Origin: Candidatus Saccharimonadota bacterium
GTDB taxonomy: Bacteria; Patescibacteriota; Saccharimonadia; Saccharimonadales; Saccharimonadaceae
Assembly: GCA_017404935.1 (NCBI GenBank)
Contig: JAFRBI010000002.1
Location: forward strand, 26,714 to 90,713
Reading direction: 5' to 3'
DNA: 64,000 nt
In this document: positions 35,332 to 42,250 of the stretch, one piece after another
How the letters are laid out: the number at the start of each line of letters is the position of its first letter
Numbering within the stretch: position 1 is the first letter of the stretch
Program-made: the position numbers and the translations under genes
The notes under the pieces: generated by a model
Seen by the model: only the letters and a program-made list of their open reading frames with translations
What the model was told of the DNA's origin: nothing
The model's database searches: none

Positions 35332-36726
35332 ATGGAAGAAATTAATATCAAGGACTTCTTTTCGTATTTAAAGCATTATATTATTGCTTTTATCTTGGCT
35401 GTGATTTTGGCAGTAGGCGGAATTGCGACCTATGATGTGGTGTTCAAAAAACCGGTTTATCAGGCTAACACTACTATTGTGATTGCTAAGTCTGATAATA
35501 GTAATAACGCAGCCTCGACACTTAATGATGTAAACGCTTCCCAAAAACTTGCAACAACTTATGGTGAAATTGCTAAAAGTGAACTAGTGTTAAACCGGGT
35601 AGTTTCTAATTTGAACCTATCGATGACTTCTAAAGAATTAGGTAAAAATTTAAGTGTAAAGCCTGTAGAAGATACTTCAATTCTTTCTGTGACTGTAAAA
35701 GATCCGGATGCGTGGCAAGCATCTAGAATTGCTAATGAAATCGCCGACGTATTTTCTAAGGAAGTTTCGAAGATTTATAAACTTGATAACGTAAGCCAAC
35801 TTTCTGTGGCAAAAGTGCCAGACGCACCAGCAAATAATACTTTGACTCGTGATGTGATTTTGGCATTCTTTGGGGCAATTGCTGCTGTTGGCGGTTTTGC
35901 ATTCCTCAGATTTTATCTTGATGATACAGTAAAGCATAGTGACGAAGTAGAGAAGATTTATGGTCTTCCAATGACTGGTAGAATTTCTAAAAGCGACTCT
36001 AAACCAGCTAAAAAAGGCGCACCAGTTTCTGAGCTTGTAGTAGAAAAATATCCAAAGGCAATTGTAAGTGAAAATATTAAAAGTCTTAGAACTAATTTAC
36101 AATTTACCGCGATTGACAATAATCTCAAAACTATTTTGGTAACTTCTACTAACGCAAGTGAAGGTAAAAGCTTTGTGTCAGCAAACCTCGCAATTTCATT
36201 TGCACAAGCAGAGAAGAGAGTGCTCCTTATCGACTGCGATCTTAGAAAAGGCCGTGTGCACAGGCTATTTGATGTGCCAAATACTGATGGTCTTTCAAAC
36301 CTTCTTACTGATGAGCTTGATAATATTCCACACTACATTCATAACACCGGCATTAATAATCTTGATATTATTACCTGTGGGACTTACCCACCAAATCCTT
36401 CTGAGCTTCTCGCATCTAAGAAAAACAAGCGTTTACTCGCTTCACTTCGTCATCGCTATGATATTATCATCTTTGATGGTGCGCCAATTGGTGGTTTGGC
36501 CGACTCAGTAATTTTGTCTTCTTTGATGGATGAAACAATCATCGTAGTAAAAGATGGTGCGACTTCTAAGAACGATTTGATGAATGCTAAAAATGAGCTT
36601 TCTAAAGTTGGTGCAAAAGTAGCTGGTGTAGTATTTAATATGGTAAATAGAAGATCATCTAAATACTACAATAATTATTACTATTATGGTGACCAACCAG
36701 GGAATGGTCATCACCATAGAAAATAG
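35332..36726 (+). CDS. Polysaccharide co-polymerase fused to BY-kinase (Wzz/CpsD type)
   Basis: A 464-residue protein joining a Wzz chain-length domain (helices about 15-37 and 174-194) to a cytosolic bacterial tyrosine kinase. Walker A is TNASEGKSF at 273-281, Walker A' is LLIDCDLRKG at 298-307 and Walker B is IIIFDGAPIG. The tail has a tyrosine cluster (YYNNYYYYG) for autophosphorylation and ends in HHHRK. The typical Pro-Gly of the P-loop is replaced by Ala-Ser. The neighbouring PHP phosphatase would reverse its phosphorylation. AAAAGG precedes the ATG and TATAAT lies near 35305. Confidence 0.94.
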   Translation: MEEINIKDFFSYLKHYIIAFILAVILAVGGIATYDVVFKKPVYQANTTIVIAKSDNSNNAASTLNDVNASQKLATTYGEIAKSELVLNRVVSNLNLSMTSKELGKNLSVKPVEDTSILSVTVKDPDAWQASRIANEIADVFSKEVSKIYKLDNVSQLSVAKVPDAPANNTLTRDVILAFFGAIAAVGGFAFLRFYLDDTVKHSDEVEKIYGLPMTGRISKSDSKPAKKGAPVSELVVEKYPKAIVSENIKSLRTNLQFTAIDNNLKTILVTSTNASEGKSFVSANLAISFAQAEKRVLLIDCDLRKGRVHRLFDVPNTDGLSNLLTDELDNIPHYIHNTGINNLDIITCGTYPPNPSELLASKKNKRLLASLRHRYDIIIFDGAPIGGLADSVILSSLMDETIIVVKDGATSKNDLMNAKNELSKVGAKVAGVVFNMVNRRSSKYYNNYYYYGDQPGNGHHHRK

Positions 36727-36735
36727 TGGGGTTTT

Positions 36736-37443
36736 ATGATTGATATTCATTCACACATTTTACCTGGAGTGGATGACGGGGCAGCTGATTTAGATGCGTC
36801 AGTAGAATTAGTGCGTGAGCTGGCTTCTGCTGGCGTGACTGATATTATTGCAACGCCACATTATGTGGATGAAACGAATTATGTTTCTACAGTTTCTGCC
36901 AATTCTAAATTACTTAAAAAATTGTCTGCTCGGCTCAAAAAAGAAAAACTTGATGTAAGAGTTTTTTTGGGGAATGAAATTTATATTTCAAATCGGATTT
37001 TGGGGCTTTTGACTAGCGAGGAAATTACGCCGCTAGCTGATTCTAAATATTTGTTGGTAGAACTACCTCTTAGTGGCGAATTCCCAAGTTATTATGATGT
37101 GTTTTTGGAATTGATTCGTGAAGGTTACAAAGTGATATTGGCGCATCCAGAAAGATATGCGACTTTTCAAAAAGATTTTGAACCAATTGAAGAGCTTCAT
37201 GATATGGGCGTTTTGCTACAATGTAATGTTGGGAGTTTCATAGGGCATTATGGCAAAGCTGCTCGTAAACTTGCTGAAAAATTGGCTAAAAATGATATGA
37301 TTTTTGCAGTGGCCACTGACATTCATCATCCACGTGGTTCCAAATTTATGGATGCAGCTTTTAAGCGTTTGTCTAAATTCTACGGGGCTTTTGAACTAGA
37401 AGATATTTTAGAAAAGAACCCGAAAAAAGCCATCTCTGCTTAG
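36736..37443 (+). CDS. cpsB: PHP-type tyrosine-protein phosphatase (CpsB/YwqE)
   Basis: A 235-residue metal-dependent phosphatase. The N-terminal metal motif is MIDIHSHILPGVDDGA, followed by IIATPHYV, a conserved EIYI segment, ILAHPERY and FAVATDIHHP, which together supply the His/Asp/Glu ligands of CpsB-type PHP enzymes. It removes phosphate from the tyrosine cluster of the preceding BY-kinase and so tunes polymer length and export. It lies nine bases downstream of that gene in the same run. Confidence 0.95.
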   Translation: MIDIHSHILPGVDDGAADLDASVELVRELASAGVTDIIATPHYVDETNYVSTVSANSKLLKKLSARLKKEKLDVRVFLGNEIYISNRILGLLTSEEITPLADSKYLLVELPLSGEFPSYYDVFLELIREGYKVILAHPERYATFQKDFEPIEELHDMGVLLQCNVGSFIGHYGKAARKLAEKLAKNDMIFAVATDIHHPRGSKFMDAAFKRLSKFYGAFELEDILEKNPKKAISA

Positions 37444-37499
37444 TTTGTATTTTTATCGCTACTGTTATATAATGGTGATGTATTAAACAGGACATAAAA

Positions 37500-38012
37500 A
37501 TGGTAAAGAAAAATACAAAACTAACAAAATTTGGTAAAGTTTGGCGGGCAACTTTATGTATTTTGTCGCCGCTTGTTGGCGGATTTTTGATTTCGCTTCT
37601 TACTCGCAGCGCGATGGACCAATTTGGCATGTTGAAACAGCCGCCACTAGCTCCGCCGGCATGGCTATTCCCGGTAGCCTGGACGATACTTTATGTGCTG
37701 ATGGGTGTGGCGTCGTATTTGATTTGCTTGGTAGCTTTGCAAGGGAAAAAATCTGAACGCAAAATAGCGATTGCGGCTTTGATAATTTATACTACACAGC
37801 TCTTTTTCAATTTTATTTGGACGCCGATTTTCTTCAATGCTGGGCTTTATTGGTTGGCGTTTGCGGTTCTTGCCGTGATGTGGGCGTTAGAAATTGTAGT
37901 TCTAGTTTTGGCATTTAGAATTTCTAAGCCAGCATTTTGGTGCCTTGTTCCTTATATTATTTGGACTTCGTTTGCGGCGTATCTAAATATTTCAATTGCA
38001 CTTTTGAATTAG
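37500..38012 (+). CDS. tspO: TspO/MBR family membrane protein
   Basis: A 170-residue five-helix protein. It contains QPPLAPPAWLFPVAWTILYVLMGVASYLI and FNFIWTPIFFNAGLYWLAF, which match the conserved Trp/Pro-rich motifs of TspO (PPxWxFxxxWxxLY; NxxWxxxFF). TspO proteins bind porphyrins and sterol-like ligands and act as stress sensors or scavengers. An AGGA site precedes the ATG, and TATAAT lies near 37468. The gene sits after the capsule regulators, probably as a separate unit together with the next gene ten bases on. Confidence 0.9.
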   Translation: MVKKNTKLTKFGKVWRATLCILSPLVGGFLISLLTRSAMDQFGMLKQPPLAPPAWLFPVAWTILYVLMGVASYLICLVALQGKKSERKIAIAALIIYTTQLFFNFIWTPIFFNAGLYWLAFAVLAVMWALEIVVLVLAFRISKPAFWCLVPYIIWTSFAAYLNISIALLN

Positions 38013-38021
38013 GAGATTTTT

Positions 38022-38918
38022 ATGAATGTGCTAGATTATAGTAAGGGCGTAGAGCGAATGGTGGATCCGATGCAAGTGGGAAAGGTTTTGTCTTTGCAAC
38101 CTAAAATGCGGCGCTTGCCGGTGTGTTTGCAGAAAAAAATTGTGACGAGTGCTTCTAAAAAAGCAGACAAAATGCCTTTTGTGGTGGAACCGTATTGCTC
38201 GTTTTTGTTTTATGCTCTCAATGATCCTAGTAAGATTCAGAAATATTTGCCGGATGGATTTGTGCCTTCTCGTGCGTCTGTGTTTGAAGGTGGGCCAGAA
38301 AAATACTATGGCGTGGTGAGTATGTTTAGAATTCATACAAGTGTGTTTTGGGGAGCGCGGGCCGAGCTATATCTCATGGCAGAGAATTCTAAAACCGGGC
38401 TACTTTCTTGGATTATGATGGACTATATGAGTGATACGATTTCTTATGATGAAAAAAGTGGATTAAAATCGCCGGACGTTTCTAAAGCGGTGATGACGAC
38501 AACTTGTGATGGTGATTTTGTGTGTGATATGCAAACTAATGATGGTAAAAAGTTTGTGAAATGTGAAATGTCGCTTCTTAATGCCAAGATGCAGAAGCTT
38601 AACCAAAGATTTTGGATTGAAGGGAATACTTCGATTGCTTACGGGAGATTGGCGGGGGAAGCAGACGGAGATTTGTTTTCTTTGACGTTTTTCCCGGAAG
38701 AAATGAAACAGGCCCTATATGTGCCGCTTTCTGATGTAAAAAATGTGGCTGTGAGTGATAATGCGGATATTGATGGCACGCTTGATTTAGCTTGTAGTTT
38801 TCCGTTTGCACAGCATATGCTTTCTGACGCACCGGGGCAAAGCACGCACTATGGGTCGGAAGAAAAACTGCGCGCGGCGGTGGAGAAAGTGAATTTTGCT
38901 AAGATAAAAGGGCTTTAG
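38022..38918 (+). CDS. Orphan protein, possibly acetoacetate-decarboxylase-like fold
   Basis: A 298-residue soluble protein with no signal or membrane helix. The central part (about 50-150) reads PFVVEPYCSFLFYALNDPSKIQKYLPDGF, then GVVSMFRIHTSVFWGARAELYLMAENSKTGLLSWIMMDYMSDTI. That order of strands is reminiscent of the acetoacetate decarboxylase superfamily, but no catalytic lysine can be fixed with confidence. AGGAG precedes the ATG; it follows tspO by nine bases and a strong terminator comes after it. Function is not assigned. Confidence 0.6.
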   Translation: MNVLDYSKGVERMVDPMQVGKVLSLQPKMRRLPVCLQKKIVTSASKKADKMPFVVEPYCSFLFYALNDPSKIQKYLPDGFVPSRASVFEGGPEKYYGVVSMFRIHTSVFWGARAELYLMAENSKTGLLSWIMMDYMSDTISYDEKSGLKSPDVSKAVMTTTCDGDFVCDMQTNDGKKFVKCEMSLLNAKMQKLNQRFWIEGNTSIAYGRLAGEADGDLFSLTFFPEEMKQALYVPLSDVKNVAVSDNADIDGTLDLACSFPFAQHMLSDAPGQSTHYGSEEKLRAAVEKVNFAKIKGL

Positions 38919-38934
38919 AGTTTTATTTTGTGAT

Positions 38935-38961
38935 AGCCCCGCCGATGGCGGGGCTGATTTT
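38935..38961 (+). terminator. Intrinsic terminator
   Basis: AGCCCCGCC (38935-38943), GAT loop, GGCGGGGCT (38947-38955), then a T-rich stretch. It ends the tspO-orphan unit. Confidence 0.85.
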
Positions 38962-38996
38962 GTGGCTAATATAGTATAATAAGAAAAAGGAGCAAA

Positions 38997-39881
38997 ATGG
39001 CAAAAGTATTTTTTACTAAAGATATAACGCCCGAGGGACTTAAAAAAGTTTATGAAGCACTTGGTGTAGATTTTTCTGGGTTGAAAGTTGGGGTGAAAGT
39101 TTCTACGGGTGAGAGGGGAGCGAAGGGCTATCTTAAGGCAGATTTGATTGGCCCGTTTGTAAAAGAGCTTGGTGGCACGATTGTGGAATGCAACACGGCC
39201 TATCCAGGGGCTAGAAACACCGCTTCGGATCATATGGAAGTGGCTAAAGAACATGGTTTTTGTGATTTTGCAGATGTGGACATTATGGATGCGGAAGGGG
39301 AAATAAAAATCCCGGTTAAAAATGGTAAACATTTGAAATACGATCTTTTGGGTTCGCATTTCGATAATTATGACGCGTTTGTGAATTTGGCGCATGGCAA
39401 AGGCCATGTGATGGGTGGATTTGGTGCGAATCTTAAAAATCAGTCGATTGGATTTGCGTCTAGAAATGGGAAAGCTTATATCCATTCTTGCGGAAAAACT
39501 AAAAGCCCGAAGCTTTGTTGGGTGCTTAAACATCCGCAAATTGATTTTATTAAATCAATGGCAGAAGCGGCGACGGCGGTGGCGGATTATTTGCGTGAAA
39601 AAAGGCGGCCGATTGTGTATATTACGGTGATGAACGCGATTTCTACGTCTTGCGATTGCGATGCTGAGCAGGATGATCCGGTGATGGAAGATCTTGGGAT
39701 TGTGGCATCTCTAGATCCGGTGGCAAATGACCAGGCGTTTATTGATATGGTGTGGGCGTCTGCTGACCCAGGAGCCTTGAAATTGCGTGAGCGAATTGAT
39801 TCTAAACTCGGGCGCGAAATTTTGCCGTATGCGGAAAGTTTGGGGTTGGGCTCGTGCGAGTATGAGTTGGTGGAGGTGTGA
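38997..39881 (+). CDS. DUF362 domain protein
   Basis: A 294-residue protein matching DUF362: KVFFTKDI at the start, KVGVKVSTGERGAKGYLKADLIGPFVKELGG, NTAYPGARNTASDHMEVAKEHGF, FVNLAHGKGHVMGGFGANLKNQSIGFAS, and a cysteine-rich segment STSCDCDAEQDDP. In other bacteria DUF362 is often joined to ferredoxin domains; here it is alone, with Cys at about 159, 168 and 218-220 that might bind metal. Function is unknown. AAGGAGC precedes the ATG and a TATAAT lies near 38976. Confidence 0.85.
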   Translation: MAKVFFTKDITPEGLKKVYEALGVDFSGLKVGVKVSTGERGAKGYLKADLIGPFVKELGGTIVECNTAYPGARNTASDHMEVAKEHGFCDFADVDIMDAEGEIKIPVKNGKHLKYDLLGSHFDNYDAFVNLAHGKGHVMGGFGANLKNQSIGFASRNGKAYIHSCGKTKSPKLCWVLKHPQIDFIKSMAEAATAVADYLREKRRPIVYITVMNAISTSCDCDAEQDDPVMEDLGIVASLDPVANDQAFIDMVWASADPGALKLRERIDSKLGREILPYAESLGLGSCEYELVEV

Positions 39882-39893
39882 TATAATTCTAGT

Positions 39894-41186
39894 ATGATTA
39901 TATCTAATGAAGGCATCAAAATAGAACAAGAAGAGTACAAAAATGAAGATGAGCTGCAAGCGTTGATTTTTAAGCATCCGGAACTTATTGGCGATGAAGG
40001 TTCAGAATTGGTAAGTATTGCGCGGGAGGTAAATACTTCTGCTGGAAGAATTGACGTGCTTGCTATGACTACTAACGGCACTATAACTTTAGTGGAAGTA
40101 AAATTAGGACGAAATGGGCAAAGCAGAAGAGAAGTGTTGGCGCAAATCCTTGATTATATTTCCGAATTAACTAAATATTCTTATTTTGAGCTTAATACTG
40201 CTACAAATAAAGTACTGGGAGACATTATAGATGGTTTTGAAAATAATGTAGAGCTTCCGCGTATTATTGAAGATAATTTGAAAAATGGCTTGGTCCGACT
40301 TGTGATAGCGGTTGATGAATCTAATGAAGATTTGAGGTGTTTGGTGGAGTTTGTAGCTAGACATACAGATCTCCGTGTAGATTTAGTGGAGATTAAGAAA
40401 TACTTAAGCAATGATGAATATTATTATAGCTCTAATGTTATTGTGCAATCGAGTTTTTCTACCGTCTCCGATAGAGCGGATTCTAAAAAAGAGTATCCAT
40501 TACTTGATAAGGCAGTTTTTCTTTTGGAGCAATTGGATGCGAAGGGAAAATTAAACAAATCGTTAAGAATTAAGAATAGCAAGAGATCTTTTCGTCAAAT
40601 CAGAGTTAATGGTTGGCCGGCGGCAGTTCATTATGAATTTGTAGTTTTTCGTAATGACCCGGCTTTATATGTGAGGTTAGACAATGAGTTGCCCGCTAGC
40701 AACCCTCGGTCTAACGAACTATCGGCTGCTATGGGTGCTTTTGCCGGTTCAAAAATTGGTAATTATACTATTGAGTCTAGACCGTATAGTCGAACTACTG
40801 GAAATGGAAAGATTATATATGTAGCATTACCCGAAGAAGGAATTAATGAAGCCGGGAAGGTTATGGCCGAGCTGATAGAATTGACGCAAGATACAGTGAC
40901 GCAGGTGGCGGGAAATTCAATGAGCAAGCCTACTACTTTTGAAATGCTTGGGATTCCGGAAGGGACGATTTTGGAGCCACTAAACAATAGATATCCAAGA
41001 GCGACTACGGTAGATTCTAAAAATCTAGTTAGGTTAGATGACGGTACAGTTAAAACTATTTCCAGAGTGGTTTCTGATGAGACGGGGACTTCGCTAAATG
41101 GGTTTTCATGCTATAGATATAATGGTGAAATCTTGGCTAATATCCGTAAGAAAATGGATGAAAATTATCTTCCTAGTTTGCGGTGA
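39894..41186 (+). CDS. Nuclease-like protein (NucS/DUF91-type N-terminus)
   Basis: A 430-residue protein. The N-terminal 120 residues have the PD-(D/E)xK layout: NEDELQALIFKHPELIGDEGSELVSIAREVNTSAGRIDVLAMTTNGTITLVEVKLGRNGQSRREVLAQILDYI, where the Asp of RIDVL and the EVK pair are the likely catalytic residues. This resembles NucS/DUF91 proteins. The rest (about 190-430) is a mixed domain I cannot assign, ending with a DNA- or protein-binding-like GTSLNGFSCYRY. TATAAT (39882-39887) is six bases from the ATG, so it is leaderless. It sits at the edge of the accessory island. Confidence 0.7.
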   Translation: MIISNEGIKIEQEEYKNEDELQALIFKHPELIGDEGSELVSIAREVNTSAGRIDVLAMTTNGTITLVEVKLGRNGQSRREVLAQILDYISELTKYSYFELNTATNKVLGDIIDGFENNVELPRIIEDNLKNGLVRLVIAVDESNEDLRCLVEFVARHTDLRVDLVEIKKYLSNDEYYYSSNVIVQSSFSTVSDRADSKKEYPLLDKAVFLLEQLDAKGKLNKSLRIKNSKRSFRQIRVNGWPAAVHYEFVVFRNDPALYVRLDNELPASNPRSNELSAAMGAFAGSKIGNYTIESRPYSRTTGNGKIIYVALPEEGINEAGKVMAELIELTQDTVTQVAGNSMSKPTTFEMLGIPEGTILEPLNNRYPRATTVDSKNLVRLDDGTVKTISRVVSDETGTSLNGFSCYRYNGEILANIRKKMDENYLPSLR

Positions 41187-41271
41187 TAGGTAAGAGACAG
41201 TTTTTTAGATTTAGTATTTTCAAAACTGTTATGCACTTTCCAAAGATTACTTTTTGTGTTATAATTTATCT

Positions 41272-41367
41272 AACCATTGCATCATTAAAATTCCTAGATG
41301 GATGAACCCCCTAGGATAGCGTCCGCTGAAAATGCGGGTGCTGGTGCAGGAGAAAAACAAGATGGTT
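41272..41367 (+). ncRNA. Structured leader RNA of unknown class
   Basis: TATAAT (41260-41265) places the start of transcription at about 41272. The RNA begins with AACCAT, which pairs with ATGGTT (41362-41367). Next TGCATCA pairs with TGGTGCA (41342-41348). Inside are CCTAG/CTAGG and CCGC/GCGG hairpins. The closing stem covers the ATG of a 26-codon frame whose GGAG is in the adjoining loop, which looks like a translational switch. Not a riboswitch class I recognise. Confidence 0.5.
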
Positions 41368-41442
41368 GTGGAAAACTTTGCTTATGCTTTTTGCAAAATG
41401 TATAAAAAAATTGTTCAAAAAAGTATTGACTTTGAGATGTAA
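41362..41442 (+). CDS. Possible 26-residue peptide behind structured leader
   Basis: The frame starts MVVENFAYAFCKMYKKIVQK and ends at TAA. GCAGGAG lies about ten bases upstream of the ATG. It is basic and partly hydrophobic, like some small membrane peptides. The ATG is part of the closing stem of the preceding RNA. No family known; could also be an accidental frame in an RNA gene. Confidence 0.35.
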   Translation: MVVENFAYAFCKMYKKIVQKSIDFEM

Positions 41443-41464
41443 AGAAAGTAAAATAAGAATATCC

Positions 41465-41548
41465 ATGCAGAGGAAAGGTACGAATAGGTTTATAAGTGAG
41501 GTAGCGTATGTATGGTTTTTTGCAACTTCAAAAGCTACCGGTAACTAA
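41465..41548 (+). CDS. Possible 27-residue leaderless peptide or RNA
   Basis: TTGACT (41426-41431), 17 bases, TAAAAT (41449-41454) precede this ATG by ten bases. The frame reads MQRKGTNRFISEVAYVWFF and on to GN. The same stretch forms GGTAGC/GCTACC and AGGTTT/AAACCT stems followed by a T-rich tail, so it may instead be a small RNA with terminator. Weakly supported. Confidence 0.25.
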   Translation: MQRKGTNRFISEVAYVWFFATSKATGN

Positions 41549-41593
41549 AAACCTTTAATTTTTGTTTGAAGGCTTCTAGTCGCTTATAGCGAC

Positions 41594-41623
41594 CGAGATT
41601 CTTTCTCGTATATCACGGAAGGT
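41594..41623 (-). pseudogene. tRNA fragment: copy of variable arm and T-arm
   Basis: Thirty bases match 41669-41698 of the intact tRNA at 27 of 30 positions. The three differences change the T-loop GAA to TTT, which destroys its conserved sequence. No 5' half is present. A 75-base offset direct repeat, possibly left by integration or duplication. Confidence 0.65.
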
Positions 41624-41625
41624 AC

Positions 41626-41656
41626 AAAAAATAGCCCTTAATGGGCTGTTTTTTGT
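41626..41656. terminator. Bidirectional intrinsic terminator of the tRNA
   Basis: A-run, AGCCC (41633-41637), TTAAT, GGGCT (41643-41647), G, T-run. On the minus strand it lies directly after the tRNA CCA end. Confidence 0.85.
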
Positions 41657-41746
41657 TGGTAGGCTAGACGAGATTCGAACTCGTATATCACGGAAGGTGA
41701 TAGCGATTTTGGAGATCGCTGTGTATACCATTTTCACCACTAGCCC
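41657..41746 (-). tRNA. Class II (Leu-like) tRNA with CCA (Trp) anticodon
   Basis: Ninety bases with CCA encoded. Acceptor GGGCTAG pairs with CTAGCCT (first pair G-U); discriminator A. Anticodon stem GCGAT/ATCGC encloses CTCCAAA, so U33 is present and the anticodon is CCA, reading UGG. The T-arm is intact (ACGAG/CTCGT). Between them is an 18-base variable arm (TATCAC/GTGATA), normally found only in Leu, Ser and Tyr tRNAs. The three-pair D-stem and D-loop resemble tRNA-Leu. Bacterial tRNA-Trp is class I with G73. Confidence 0.85.
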
Positions 41747-42005
41747 GCCAGAGCACGATAATTCGCACCGAAAGAAAGATCATCTTATACTCGATACTCT
41801 GTCTTTCGGTACTAACTACCCGTTTCTTTTAATGTGCTGCCCTCCCATTTTTTGCCTCGCTCTCCATTTTTGTTTTTGTACTTATCTACATTCTAACATT
41901 ATAATTGCGGGAGGTCAATACTTATGCTCATTTTTTTCTCCATGGTCTTATTTGTTGGGCGTATTTTGCAAAAAAATGATAAAAGTGTTGTAATTTTATA
42001 TCTAT

Positions 42006-42030
42006 CGGGAGTAGCTCAGAAATGGTAGAC
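42006..42030 (+). pseudogene. 5' tRNA fragment (acceptor end and D-arm)
   Basis: CGGGAGTAGCTCAG followed by AAATGGTAGAC matches the 5' acceptor strand and D-arm of common class I tRNAs (tRNA-Gly-like GCGGGA-TAGCTCAG), but no anticodon arm, T-arm or 3' end follows. Probably a relic of a disrupted tRNA. Confidence 0.5.
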
Positions 42031-42064
42031 TATAAATAGTAGTTAAATATATTTTGGAGGCTAG

Positions 42065-42196
42065 ATGGTGGTGGCAGATGTGAAGAAATTTAAAGAGCAA
42101 GAACAAAAGAAAGTTGCAGAAGAATTCTTAACCTTTTCAAATATTAGTTTTTGTGATATAATTATGTATGGTTGGTCCGGTAGCTCAGCTGGTTAG
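42065..42196 (+). CDS. Truncated small gene running into tRNA-Lys
   Basis: Forty-three codons starting MVVADVKKFKEQEQKKVAEE. TTGGAGG lies four to ten bases before the ATG, a good ribosome site. The frame crosses the tRNA-Lys promoter and stops inside the tRNA (TAG at 42194-42196), so the natural 3' end has probably been replaced. It may be the remnant of a gene cut by an integration event. No family can be named from so short a piece. Confidence 0.35.
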   Translation: MVVADVKKFKEQEQKKVAEEFLTFSNISFCDIIMYGWSGSSAG

Positions 42197-42250
42197 AGCA
42201 CGAGCCTCTTAAGCTTGGTGTCGAGGGTTCGAGTCCCTCCCGGATCACCA
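42174..42250 (+). tRNA. tRNA-Lys (anticodon CTT)
   Basis: Seventy-seven bases, CCA encoded. Acceptor GGTCCGG/CCGGATC, anticodon loop CTCTTAA (CTT), T-loop TTCGAGT. TATAAT (42157-42162) precedes it. The 3' half serves, on the opposite strand, as the C-terminal codons of a serine recombinase. Confidence 0.97.
42193..42250. other. Candidate attachment site in tRNA-Lys 3' half
   Basis: The recombinase reading frame enters the tRNA and stops inside it, so a recombinase-encoding element abuts the tRNA 3' end exactly. This is how tRNA-targeting integrated elements look. A matching second copy was not found in the window; only a weak GTTCGAATCCCT-like match at 50439-50450 is seen. Confidence 0.5.

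Noticed and set aside
41366..41548. 60-codon frame across the two small units
   Set aside because: It lacks a ribosome site and an ATG start, and crosses a promoter; the two shorter frames fit the promoter and ribosome signals better.
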